Of a DNA stretch of 46,709 bases, positions 24,553 to 32,692 are shown in pieces (position 1 is the first letter of the stretch; each line of letters starts with the position of its first letter). The DNA is from Clostridia bacterium (GTDB taxonomy: Bacteria; Bacillota; Clostridia; Oscillospirales; CAG-272): assembly GCA_017463125.1 (NCBI GenBank), contig JAFTPV010000002.1, positions 1 through 46,709 of the forward strand, written 5' to 3'. The notes under the pieces are model-generated. The model ran no database searches and was not told where the DNA came from. It saw only the letters and a program-made list of their open reading frames with translations. A program made the translations under genes and the position numbers.

Positions 24553-27500
24553 ATGAGTAAAAATTCTAAAGAAAAGCTTGACGAATTTATTCAGATAGCA
24601 CAGGGCGGAAAGCGTAAAATGAACGCTAAGGTAAAGAGGCTTAAGCCTCTGCCGCCCCTTCCTATAAACAGAAAGGAAATTCAGCCTGCGGAAGAGAAAT
24701 TCGGTTTGGTCGAACCCGAGTTTTGCGAGACGGAGGCTTATGCGGATTTCCTTCGTGAGAAGGCGGAGCTTCGCAAATATTACGCCCCCTTCCTTGAAAA
24801 TCACGCAAGGGTAGTGAAGGAGGATAGCGTTGATATCGTTGATTTTCAGTTCCGTCACGAAACCGAGGAGGATAAGTCGGATTTTTCGCTAGCACTTTCC
24901 GGTAAGGGAGAGTGGCAGGACGTCAAGATTCCGCACTATTTCGGTCCCGAGGGTATCTGGAACGCCTTTTATCGCACCGAGATAACAATTGATAAGAAAC
25001 AGGATAAAAATTATATCCTAGATTTTCAGGGTGTTGACTATATAGGCGAGGTTTACGTAAACGGCCGTATGGCAGGCAGGCACGTGGGCTTCTTCGCGCC
25101 TTTCTCGGTCAATATTACCGACTATGCTGTAAACGGCAAAAATACCATTCTCGTGGTTGCTAAAAATCACCTGACAACAATGGGCGTTTACGACAAGGAC
25201 GGGAAGAGATGCTTTGGAGATAAGATTTATGCCGCAACCTTCCTTGGCTACGACGAGCCCGAGCTTGGATGGCATCACTGTCCTGCGGGTGCGGGAATCT
25301 GGGGGAGCGTGAAACTTGTAACTGTGGGCCGCCACAGAATAAAGGAGATCTACGTCCGTCCCAATATTGATAATTCCGAGATCACCGTGAACACCGTTCT
25401 TGATACCTATGAGTTTAACGGCACCTTCTCCGAGTTTAAGGGTAAGGTGAAATACACCCTTGAGGGCAGAAACTTCAAGGAAACCGTTTTTACGGATAGG
25501 GAAGGCGGCGCTCTAACACCTATTACAGTTAGCGAAAACTATATTTCGGATAAATTTAAGCTTGATAGCTTCAGACTTTGGACACCCGACGAGCCCTATC
25601 TTTACGAGATAACCGTGACTCTTACCGATATGGACGGAAACACCCTCGCCGAGGGGCAGACCCATTTCGGTATGCGTAAATTCCACATGGATGAAAACAG
25701 TACCCCGAAGGGCGCGTTTTATCTTAACAATGAGCGCGTAATTATGCGCGGCACAAACGAGATGGGGCATCTTCCGAGATGTGTTATGGAGGGAAATTAC
25801 GAGCAACTGATCGATGATATCCTTATAGCTAAGGTCTGCCACCTTAATTTTTACCGTGTGACCCAGCGTCCTGTGCATAAGGAGATATACGATTATTTCG
25901 ATATGCTAGGTATGATGTGTCAGTCGGATTTCCCCCTCTTCTCATATATGCGTTACAGCGTCCTCGGTGACGCTCTTAAGCAGGTTGACGAGATGGCAAA
26001 GCAAACGAGAAACCACCCCTCCGTCGTTATCGAAACATTCTGTAACGAGTCAAGCGACCCAAGTAGCTGGGATCACGAGCAGTACGCTATGTCAAAGGAG
26101 CATCTTGACCGCTTCTGCGACGCCGCAAGAATAATAGTTAATATTGCAAATCCCGACAGGGTTATTAAGTACTACGAGGGTGACTACGCCCCTCTTTCCG
26201 AGTGCTACGGAATCAGTGATTTCCATTGCTACACCTTCTGGTACATATCTCACGGTATGCCAAGCGGCAAGATGAATAAGGGATATATCCCCGGCATTCG
26301 GCCGGAGTGGATGTGCGGCTGCGGTGAGTTCGGAACGGACGGACTTGACCGCTGGGAGCTTCTTAAAAAGTACGCACCTGACGGCTGGATTCCCGAAACC
26401 CAGGACGAGCCTTGGGTGCCTAACACTATCCCGCGAGCCCAGTGCTACGGTCTGCACGGTAACTTCTTCCCAGAGAAGACCACCGCGCGCGAATGGATAG
26501 CCGCAAGCCGAGAGTGGCAGCGGGAGGCTATGAAGCACTACGTGCATATTCTTCGCCGCAGGGTAGACTATATCGAGAGTACGGCGGTGCATCTTCTTAT
26601 CGACGCTTGGCCTTCGGGGTGGACAAAGACCCTCGTCGACGTTGACAGGATACCGAAGCCCGCGTATTACTCCTTCAAGGAAGCAAATATCTTAACTCGC
26701 GTTGACTTAAGACGGGATAAATACGTGGTATATGAAAACGACGTTATCCCAACGGAAATATACGCCTTCAACGATCTTCCGAGAGATAAAAACGTAAATG
26801 TTAAAGTCAGCGTATATCTTGACGAGAGGGAGGTTGAGTCATACTCTCTTTCACAGGTGGCAGGTGCCGTGTCGGCAACCTATATAGGCGAGATACATAC
26901 AAGTCTGCCCGGAGTTAAATCGGGAAAAATAAAGATTGTTGCATGTATGGATTGTGACGGTGCGCTGACCTACGACTCCGTAGAATATGTGATAAAGCCG
27001 CGCACCTTACCCGCAAGCTTCACTCCCGAGATTCACGGTGAGAGAGTTTCTTCCGTAAGTAACGTATGTACAGGAAGCGTCAGCGACAAGGTAATTGTTG
27101 TCGACTGCGACTATTTCAGAGATCATCAGGACGAGCTTGAAAAGAAGGCTTATGCAGGCTCCCGACTTATAGTCTTTATGGATAAGCCTCTTAATATAAT
27201 TGGTGACGACGTTATCTTCCTCACTCACGAGGACGATACCGAATGCGCGTCAAAGAATCTTGTTTATAGGAGTGCCACATCTGTGTTTACAGAAGAGTTT
27301 GACGAGCTTGATTTTAAGAATTTCTATAACGCAGAGATGGATTATCAGGACGTTACCGCGAGGTATAGATTCGATTGGGAAGGTAGCGAGGAGATTCTTT
27401 ACACCTATGCCGATAGATCAAATCCCGAGGATAAATTCCATAAGCCTCATATTAACGTGGTTGCTAAAAAACTCTATGGTAAGGGTGAGGTTATTCTTAC

Positions 27501-27579
27501 TACTCTCCATACGGTAAACGGTTGTATCGGATGTAATCCTGTGCTTGATAAATTTATAGTAAACCTTATTGAGAAATAA
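24553..27579 (+). CDS. Glycoside hydrolase family 2 protein (beta-glycosidase)
   Basis: 1008 residues. A jelly-roll sugar-binding domain (about 110-280; YFGPEGIWNAFYRTE, GVDYIGEVYVNGRMAGRHVGFFAPF), an Ig-like domain (about 285-400), then the TIM barrel. The GH2 acid/base is Glu about 499 in FCNESS, and the nucleophile Glu about 592 in GCGEFGTDG, so it looks active. The C-terminal 300 residues are Ig-like. No signal peptide: intracellular. Substrate (galactoside, glucuronide, mannoside) cannot be told. The N-terminal 90 residues are an unusual charged extension. It sits between tatD and the TatD-linked radical SAM gene. Confidence 0.88.
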   Translation: MSKNSKEKLDEFIQIAQGGKRKMNAKVKRLKPLPPLPINRKEIQPAEEKFGLVEPEFCETEAYADFLREKAELRKYYAPFLENHARVVKEDSVDIVDFQFRHETEEDKSDFSLALSGKGEWQDVKIPHYFGPEGIWNAFYRTEITIDKKQDKNYILDFQGVDYIGEVYVNGRMAGRHVGFFAPFSVNITDYAVNGKNTILVVAKNHLTTMGVYDKDGKRCFGDKIYAATFLGYDEPELGWHHCPAGAGIWGSVKLVTVGRHRIKEIYVRPNIDNSEITVNTVLDTYEFNGTFSEFKGKVKYTLEGRNFKETVFTDREGGALTPITVSENYISDKFKLDSFRLWTPDEPYLYEITVTLTDMDGNTLAEGQTHFGMRKFHMDENSTPKGAFYLNNERVIMRGTNEMGHLPRCVMEGNYEQLIDDILIAKVCHLNFYRVTQRPVHKEIYDYFDMLGMMCQSDFPLFSYMRYSVLGDALKQVDEMAKQTRNHPSVVIETFCNESSDPSSWDHEQYAMSKEHLDRFCDAARIIVNIANPDRVIKYYEGDYAPLSECYGISDFHCYTFWYISHGMPSGKMNKGYIPGIRPEWMCGCGEFGTDGLDRWELLKKYAPDGWIPETQDEPWVPNTIPRAQCYGLHGNFFPEKTTAREWIAASREWQREAMKHYVHILRRRVDYIESTAVHLLIDAWPSGWTKTLVDVDRIPKPAYYSFKEANILTRVDLRRDKYVVYENDVIPTEIYAFNDLPRDKNVNVKVSVYLDEREVESYSLSQVAGAVSATYIGEIHTSLPGVKSGKIKIVACMDCDGALTYDSVEYVIKPRTLPASFTPEIHGERVSSVSNVCTGSVSDKVIVVDCDYFRDHQDELEKKAYAGSRLIVFMDKPLNIIGDDVIFLTHEDDTECASKNLVYRSATSVFTEEFDELDFKNFYNAEMDYQDVTARYRFDWEGSEEILYTYADRSNPEDKFHKPHINVVAKKLYGKGEVILTTLHTVNGCIGCNPVLDKFIVNLIEK

Positions 27580-27591
27580 TAAAAGAAAGAT

Positions 27592-27613
27592 GAGGGAGGC
27601 TCTGTCCTCCCTC
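27592..27613 (+). promoter_or_regulatory. Hairpin carrying the only SD-like sequence before the radical SAM gene
   Basis: GAGGGAGG (27592-27599), loop CTCTGT, CCTCCCTC (27606-27613), 8 bp perfect, followed by AAAAA rather than a T run. The GGGAGG in the left arm is the only good Shine-Dalgarno-like sequence near the ATG at 27625, but it lies about 25 bases away and is paired. Confidence 0.5.
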
Positions 27614-27624
27614 AAAAAGCTAAA

Positions 27625-28260
27625 ATGAAAAAATCAATGTGCATAACCTATGAGGTAGAGGACGCACTTTACGTGAACGTCACCAACAAGTGCTCAAACC
27701 GATGTACCTTCTGTATTCGCAATAACGGTGATAGTGCATACGGCTCGGACTCGCTTTGGCTTGAGCGCGAGCCCACCGTTACCGAAATAGTTGACTCTAT
27801 TCTATCGCGTGACGTAGATTCCTACTCGGAAATAGTCTTTTGCGGCTACGGTGAGCCTAGTGTCAGGCTTCGTGATGCGAGAGCCGCCGCCCTTGCGGTA
27901 AAGGAAAAACACCCGACCGTCAAAATCCGAATAAATACAAACGGACAATCCGACCTGATTTTAGGCTATGACACAGCACCATTTTATAAGGACGCGTTTG
28001 ACTCGGTTTCAATAAGCCTCAACACTCCGGACCCCAAAAGGTACGTGCAGATCTGCCGCCCCGCCTTTGGCATTAATACACATAGAGCCATAATAGACTT
28101 TGCAAGAAGAGTTAAAGCCTACGTTCCGAAGGTTGCCTTCTCGGTAGTCCGTGAAACGCTCACCGAAGAGGAAATTACCGAGTGCCAAAAAATCGCCGAC
28201 TCGGTAGGCGTCACACTCCGTATACGAGCCTATATCACGCCCGATAATCTGTCATCATGA
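27625..28260 (+). CDS. TatD-associated radical SAM protein
   Basis: 211-residue radical SAM protein of the TatD-linked family. The [4Fe-4S] motif is CSNRCTFC (C-x3-C-x2-C, about residues 23-30), followed by FCGYGEP, RINTNGQ and SVSISLNTPDP, the usual SAM and core strand segments. No C-terminal accessory cluster domain, and the substrate is unknown. In many Bacillota genomes this family lies beside tatD; here a GH2 gene with its own promoter separates them. No clear ribosome site directly before the ATG. Confidence 0.88.
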   Translation: MKKSMCITYEVEDALYVNVTNKCSNRCTFCIRNNGDSAYGSDSLWLEREPTVTEIVDSILSRDVDSYSEIVFCGYGEPSVRLRDARAAALAVKEKHPTVKIRINTNGQSDLILGYDTAPFYKDAFDSVSISLNTPDPKRYVQICRPAFGINTHRAIIDFARRVKAYVPKVAFSVVRETLTEEEITECQKIADSVGVTLRIRAYITPDNLSS

Positions 28261-28351
28261 GGAGTAGAGGCAATACCCGAAGACGGAGCGATTTTCACAA
28301 AGGATATCTTTTGATAACACGTAAATTAACCTTACAATACCACATAAAGCA

Positions 28352-28391
28352 AAGGCGAGCCCTGAAAATGGACTCGCCTTGGATTTTTTAG
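28352..28391. terminator. Terminator shared by the radical SAM gene (+) and BspA-type gene 2 (-)
   Basis: AAGGCGAGCCC (28352-28362), loop TGAAAAT, GGACTCGCCTT (28370-28380) with one mismatch. On + it is followed by GGATTTTTT; on - by TGCTTTATG. Confidence 0.75.
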
Positions 28392-28435
28392 AGGTAATTC
28401 CGTGCGCACAATTGTTGCGATATTATTTTTTATCT

Positions 28436-30325
28436 TTATGGTGTATAGTTATAGTGCATAGTAGCGGAAATAAGATTGTCGTGAGTATTACCGAAAGAAG
28501 CGGGATTATTACGAATTTCAACTTTTGACCATTGCTCCTCTGTTCCGGCGTAGTAGACATCAGCAAGCTTGGGACAGCTATAGAATGTTTCACCGTAAAT
28601 AATCGTAATGCTAACAGGAATTGTTATGCTTGCGAGGCTTGCGCAATTGTAGAACGCCCTGTTTTTAATAGATGTAACACTTGAAGGAATTACTATACTT
28701 GTAAGACTATAGCAATCCGAAAAAGCAGATTGACCGATAACGGTAACGTTATTTCCGATTACAACGTGTGTAAGATTTTCACAATACTCGAAAGTCGCTT
28801 CACGAATAATTTTAATACTGTCGGGAATTGTTATGCTTGCTAGATTGTCGCAACTGTAGAACGCGGATTCTCCAATTGATGTAACACTATTCGGTATCGA
28901 TACGCTTGCAAGATTTGCACAGTATGCGAAAGCATAATCTCCAATAGTTGTAACGCTATCCGGAATTGTGAAATTGGTATCTTCTTTTCCGATAGCATAT
29001 TGTATCAGAACTTTATCGTCTTTTGTATATAGATTTCCATCTATAGACTTGTATACGGTATTATTATTTCCAACTGTTATATTTTCAAGGCTACCGCAAG
29101 CGTTGAATGCCTTGTCACCAATACTCGTCACGCCGCTGGGGATTGTTATGCTTGAGAGTTGATCGCAACTGTAGAACGCACGATAACCAATACTCGTCAC
29201 GCCGTCGGGGATTGTTATGCTTGAAAGCATATTGCAACCTGCGAACGCATTATTACCAATATTCGTCACACTATCGGGGATTTTAATTGCGACGTGTGTA
29301 GTGCAGCCGCCAAATGCAGAATCTGCAATTGTTTTAACACCGTTTTTTATAGTAACTCTATGTTCTCCTGTACTGAATTTTCCTGCCTCAATTAAATGAT
29401 TTCCAATATAGAGAACTCCGTCATTATCCCAATTATTTTCATAATCATTATAATATGCAGTACCTACAAACGCCCATTCACCAATGCTGATGACACTATC
29501 CGGTATCGTTATGTTTTTAAGTGCTTTGCAATCATTGAATGCGTAACCTTCTATAATTTTAACACTGTCGGGTATGACAACGTCGGTAAGTCCGGCACAA
29601 TCATCAAACGCGTTACTTGCGATAGTAATAGTACCCTCTTTTATATTGCATTCACCGGATATAGTATCCCGTGCCTCGATCAAGTGCTTACCAACGTAAA
29701 GAACGTCGTTTTCCCAGTTGTTATCGTCGTTGTAATATGCGGTACCGATCAACATACTGCTATTGATACCTGTAACGCTGTCGGGTATAGTTATGTCGGC
29801 AAGTGAGCTGCAATCAGAGAACGCTTCGTAACCAATACTCGTAACGCCGTCCGGTATCGTTATGCTTTCAAGTGATTTACAATCGGAGAAAGCATTACTA
29901 CCAATGCTGGTAAGTTGGCTGTTTTCTCCAAATGTTATGCTAGTGAGGCTTTCACATTTCTCGAATGCGTAATCACAAATGGTGGTAACGCTTTCGGGAA
30001 TTATTATACTTGAAAAAATATTGTGGCTGAATGCTTTTTCGTCAATCCCTGTGACTATATCACCTTCCGGAGACGTAGAGGGGATTACAACTTCTCCTAA
30101 CCAAATTTCGCAGTTACTAACATAGCAAGTTCCGTCGCCGTTTGATTTGAATTCCATGTAGCACCCAAATAACAGGATGTCAAGCAAAATGGCGCCTACC
30201 AAAAGCAAAATAACACCTGCGATTGCTGATAAGATTATAATCGTCTTTTTAGATAAGGTTTTTTTGCTTTTTTTAGTTTCTCCGATAACGTCATCCACGA
30301 GCTTTTCTTTCTTTTTTTCTTCCAT
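28436..30325 (-). CDS. BspA-type leucine-rich-repeat protein with N-terminal membrane anchor
   Basis: 629 residues. Positively charged N-terminus, then one membrane segment (TIIILSAIAGVILLLVGAIL, about residues 28-47) with no lipobox, then LRR_5/BspA units to the end (ITIPDSVTSIGDYAF...C.SL). Two similar inserts of about 45 residues (GTAYYNDDNNWENDVLYVGKH and a second like it) interrupt the array. The tail VYYAGTEEQW...ATMHYNYTP matches the tail of the other BspA-type protein. It is anchored type II (N-in) rather than a lipoprotein. Ligand unknown; probable surface protein. Confidence 0.87.
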   Translation of the reverse strand: MEEKKKEKLVDDVIGETKKSKKTLSKKTIIILSAIAGVILLLVGAILLDILLFGCYMEFKSNGDGTCYVSNCEIWLGEVVIPSTSPEGDIVTGIDEKAFSHNIFSSIIIPESVTTICDYAFEKCESLTSITFGENSQLTSIGSNAFSDCKSLESITIPDGVTSIGYEAFSDCSSLADITIPDSVTGINSSMLIGTAYYNDDNNWENDVLYVGKHLIEARDTISGECNIKEGTITIASNAFDDCAGLTDVVIPDSVKIIEGYAFNDCKALKNITIPDSVISIGEWAFVGTAYYNDYENNWDNDGVLYIGNHLIEAGKFSTGEHRVTIKNGVKTIADSAFGGCTTHVAIKIPDSVTNIGNNAFAGCNMLSSITIPDGVTSIGYRAFYSCDQLSSITIPSGVTSIGDKAFNACGSLENITVGNNNTVYKSIDGNLYTKDDKVLIQYAIGKEDTNFTIPDSVTTIGDYAFAYCANLASVSIPNSVTSIGESAFYSCDNLASITIPDSIKIIREATFEYCENLTHVVIGNNVTVIGQSAFSDCYSLTSIVIPSSVTSIKNRAFYNCASLASITIPVSITIIYGETFYSCPKLADVYYAGTEEQWSKVEIRNNPASFGNTHDNLISATMHYNYTP

Positions 30326-30580
30326 TTGTCAAAATCCTTCCATGTTGTTATTTTCTTCGGTGAAATTAAAAAGTGTGTACAACCGAAGTCGTACACACCG
30401 AAAAATGCAAACTCCGATTGTTGTCACACAAACTAATCGGATTAGAGCCTTTTTAAGCAAACCTAAATTAGAGGAGCTTGCATCTTTACCAAGTCCTATA
30501 ATTTAGGATTGCCGAAAAAAGGTATAATATCCCCTGTGAAGGAAAAATACCCTAATGCCGATTATTCAGTTCGTGTGACA
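30326..30580 (-). promoter_or_regulatory. Structured leader RNA of BspA-type gene 2 (candidate new attenuator/riboswitch)
   Basis: Read on minus: GGGGATATTATACC (30534-30521) and TTTTTTCG; a compound hairpin with arms CCTAAATTA/TAATTTAGG (plus 30499-30507/30462-30470), AGGA/TCCT and CTTG/CAAG, loop GTAAAGATG; TGTGTGACAAC (30430-30420); GGAGTTTGCAT (30415-30405), complementary to ATGCAAGCTCC in the hairpin; then GTGTGTACGAC-TTCG-GTTGTACACAC (30398-30373) followed by TTTTTAATTT, a terminator-like hairpin; then CACCGAA and the AAGGA site. Blocks and spacing match the leader at 18355-18602, while the helix arms differ with pairing kept. Confidence 0.8.
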
Positions 30581-30585
30581 CGGAT

Positions 30586-30614
30586 ATTATAGCATAAAGA
30601 GTTCAATTTTTCAA
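30586..30614 (-). promoter_or_regulatory. Promoter of BspA-type gene 2
   Basis: Read on minus: TTGAAA (30614-30609), 17 bases, TATAAT (30591-30586). The -35 box lies inside the perfect 11-bp inverted repeat CAATTTTTCAA (30604-30614)/TTGAAAAATTG (30622-30632), which looks like an operator. Confidence 0.75.
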
Positions 30615-30652
30615 TACTTTTTTGAAAAATTGTTATGTGTGTAAACTACGTA

Positions 30653-30687
30653 CCCCTTATGGCTTCTTACGCGTCGTAAGGGAGGGG
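30653..30687. other. Isolated GC-rich hairpin in the gap between the two divergent genes
   Basis: CCCCT (30653-30657) and AGGGG (30683-30687) enclose the stem CTTACG-CGT-CGTAAG (30666-30680). No T run on either side and no ORF. Role unknown. The rest of 30688-30790 holds nothing I can name. Confidence 0.45.
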
Positions 30688-30791
30688 CTTGCTTATCTCG
30701 CGAAATTCTTGCTTCCTCAGTTACATCGTTTAAGAGAATTACCGCTAAAATGTTCACAAAATTCAAAAACACCTTATTTTTTGGTTCGGAC

Positions 30792-30820
30792 TTGACAAAT
30801 ACCTCTTAATATAGTAATAT
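30792..30820 (+). promoter_or_regulatory. Promoter of the secreted GDSL-type gene
   Basis: TTGACA (30792-30797), 17 bases, TAATAT (30815-30820). Confidence 0.8.
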
Positions 30821-30861
30821 ATAATATATATTTCTATTATATTTTCTAAAAAGAGGGAAAA

Positions 30862-32607
30862 ATGAAAAACAAACTTCACGGTTTAACCCATTCGTTAACA
30901 GCGGTTACGCTTTCGCTCTGTATGCTTCTCGGAATCTCTGCTCCCACAGTTATGGCTGCGGCAGAGTCAACGGTAGCCGCAGAGTCCTATGTTACATCTG
31001 CCGCTTCTTCTTATGATGAAGAGAAAAAGGAGCACGAGAGCGGTAAAAAAGCAGCAGAAGAAATTTCTGCAAGCATTACGGCTTGGGTGGATTGGCTCAA
31101 GGATTATGCAAATGACCCTAAAGCCGAGACGGAAGAGGTGCTCGATAGCCTTGTAGAATATCTGGGACTCGGTGAGTTAGTAGCTCTTTGCAATCAGCTT
31201 GATGCCATTTACAGTCAACTGGATGAGCAAGTAACTCCCGAACAGAAGGTTAGACTTGGCAATAAGACTTATGAGCTTACAACTCGCCTGCAGTCGATTG
31301 CCGCTATGGCTACAACAAAGAAGCTTCAGCCTAAATACTACCTTTCTATAGGCGACTCTACTCTGTCGGGCTACGGTCTTGACGACTATGTTCTCGGCGA
31401 AAACAACGGTGAAGGGCAGGTTCTCGGAACCGAGGCTCCCGTTCTTCTTGCTCAGAGGCTCTTTGGCGAGGATTACGAGAATCATTTCAAGAAGCTTGAC
31501 AAGGGAGGTCTGCGTATAGACGACCTTCTCGTATGGCTTGGCGAAGAAGAGTATATTGACGATTTTTATATCCGCTATACTATGGATGCAAACGCTGTGG
31601 AGTCGGAGACGGCATACTATCAGAATCTCTTCAAGAGCGAGATAGAGAAGGCGGATCTTATCACCCTTGCTCTCGGTGGAGGAAATGTTTCCACCTTCCT
31701 TGGTCAGCAGATCAAAGCAATGAGTCAAGGTCAGCCTCTTTACGAGATGGATTGGTCCAGATATTTTCCGGACGGGGATCTTTCTAAAATTAAGAGCTGT
31801 ATTAGCGCAGCTCAGAAGCTTCTTGAAGGCAAGCTTCCCGAAATTCAGGGCGTTGCCGCAGAGCAGCTTGCTCCCGTAGTAGTTGAAAGCTTCCTGTTCG
31901 GAATGGTCGGCTACATAAATAACTATTATAAGGTGGTTGAGCGTATTCACGAAATTAATCCCGATGCACATATTGTAATTGTCAGCTTCTTCAATTTTGC
32001 TGATGATATGGAAATACCTGTGAGCATCGGCGATAAGACGGTTAATATTCCGCTCGGAAGAATGCTTGGCTCGCTTATGGATAGCTGCAACGCATCAAGC
32101 CTTGCATACGCTGTTGAAAACAGGGATTTTGTAACCTATGTTTCCATTAGTGATACGACGACGATCCTTGACGAGCAAGGACTTTATGATTGGGAATCAC
32201 AGCTCAGAGGAATGATAACGCAGACCTGGCTTACTCATGCAGGCCCCGAAGGTCACGTTTACATTACCGATCAGATCTATAATGCAATTACAAACGAGTA
32301 CACCGATGGGAAAATTGCTCGTGAGGTGCTTTTGGCATTTTGTGATTACACCGCTTATCTTGCTTGTGAGTTCGGTGATGAGCTGATTTGCGCGGCAGGT
32401 CTTGATGAGCTTATAAACGCAAATATTTCAAGTCTCGAGGACTTCTTCAAGGAAGAGACGGCAAAACTTGAGATAGCGACCGAGGCTGTTAAGACCGAAC
32501 TTGAGCAAAGGCGGGCAGAGCTTTACGCTCTTATATCGGAAAAGAAGGATGAGGTAAAGGAACTTTGCACGTCCGCATCTGAATTCTTCAATTATCTGAA
32601 AAAATAA
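30862..32607 (+). CDS. Secreted SGNH/GDSL-type hydrolase-like protein
   Basis: 581 residues with a Sec signal peptide (hydrophobic core LTAVTLSLCMLLGI, cleavage probably after VMA about residue 32). After a helical stretch, the SGNH core begins near 160: block I IGDSTLSG (Ser about 166), block III LALGGGN (Asn about 275), block V LTHAGPEGH (His about 459). The Asp normally three residues before that His is not there (WLTH). The last 60 residues are a charged coiled-coil-like helix (KTELEQRRAELYALISEKKD). Probably an extracellular esterase or lipase-like protein; substrate unknown. Ribosome site AGAGGG. Confidence 0.75.
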   Translation: MKNKLHGLTHSLTAVTLSLCMLLGISAPTVMAAAESTVAAESYVTSAASSYDEEKKEHESGKKAAEEISASITAWVDWLKDYANDPKAETEEVLDSLVEYLGLGELVALCNQLDAIYSQLDEQVTPEQKVRLGNKTYELTTRLQSIAAMATTKKLQPKYYLSIGDSTLSGYGLDDYVLGENNGEGQVLGTEAPVLLAQRLFGEDYENHFKKLDKGGLRIDDLLVWLGEEEYIDDFYIRYTMDANAVESETAYYQNLFKSEIEKADLITLALGGGNVSTFLGQQIKAMSQGQPLYEMDWSRYFPDGDLSKIKSCISAAQKLLEGKLPEIQGVAAEQLAPVVVESFLFGMVGYINNYYKVVERIHEINPDAHIVIVSFFNFADDMEIPVSIGDKTVNIPLGRMLGSLMDSCNASSLAYAVENRDFVTYVSISDTTTILDEQGLYDWESQLRGMITQTWLTHAGPEGHVYITDQIYNAITNEYTDGKIAREVLLAFCDYTAYLACEFGDELICAAGLDELINANISSLEDFFKEETAKLEIATEAVKTELEQRRAELYALISEKKDEVKELCTSASEFFNYLKK

Positions 32608-32624
32608 AAATAAATAAAAAAATT

Positions 32625-32688
32625 GGAGCAGAGAAATTCGTGAGTTATCCTTAACGGAGAACGTCGCCTATTTCTCGGCTCCTTTTTT
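32625..32688. terminator. Bidirectional terminator with a 32-base loop
   Basis: GGAGC-A-GAGAAAT (32625-32637) pairs with ATTTCTC-G-GCTCC (32670-32682), 12 bp with one A-G mismatch, followed by TTTTTT (32683-32688); on the minus strand the stem is followed by AATTTTTTTA. It serves both the GDSL gene (+) and the EamA gene (-). The loop is unusually long. Confidence 0.75.
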
Positions 32689-32692
32689 ATTC

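Noticed and set aside
31177-31971. 264-codon open frame on - inside the GDSL-type gene
   Set aside because: The + frame has a signal peptide, SGNH motifs, promoter and ribosome site; the minus frame has none.
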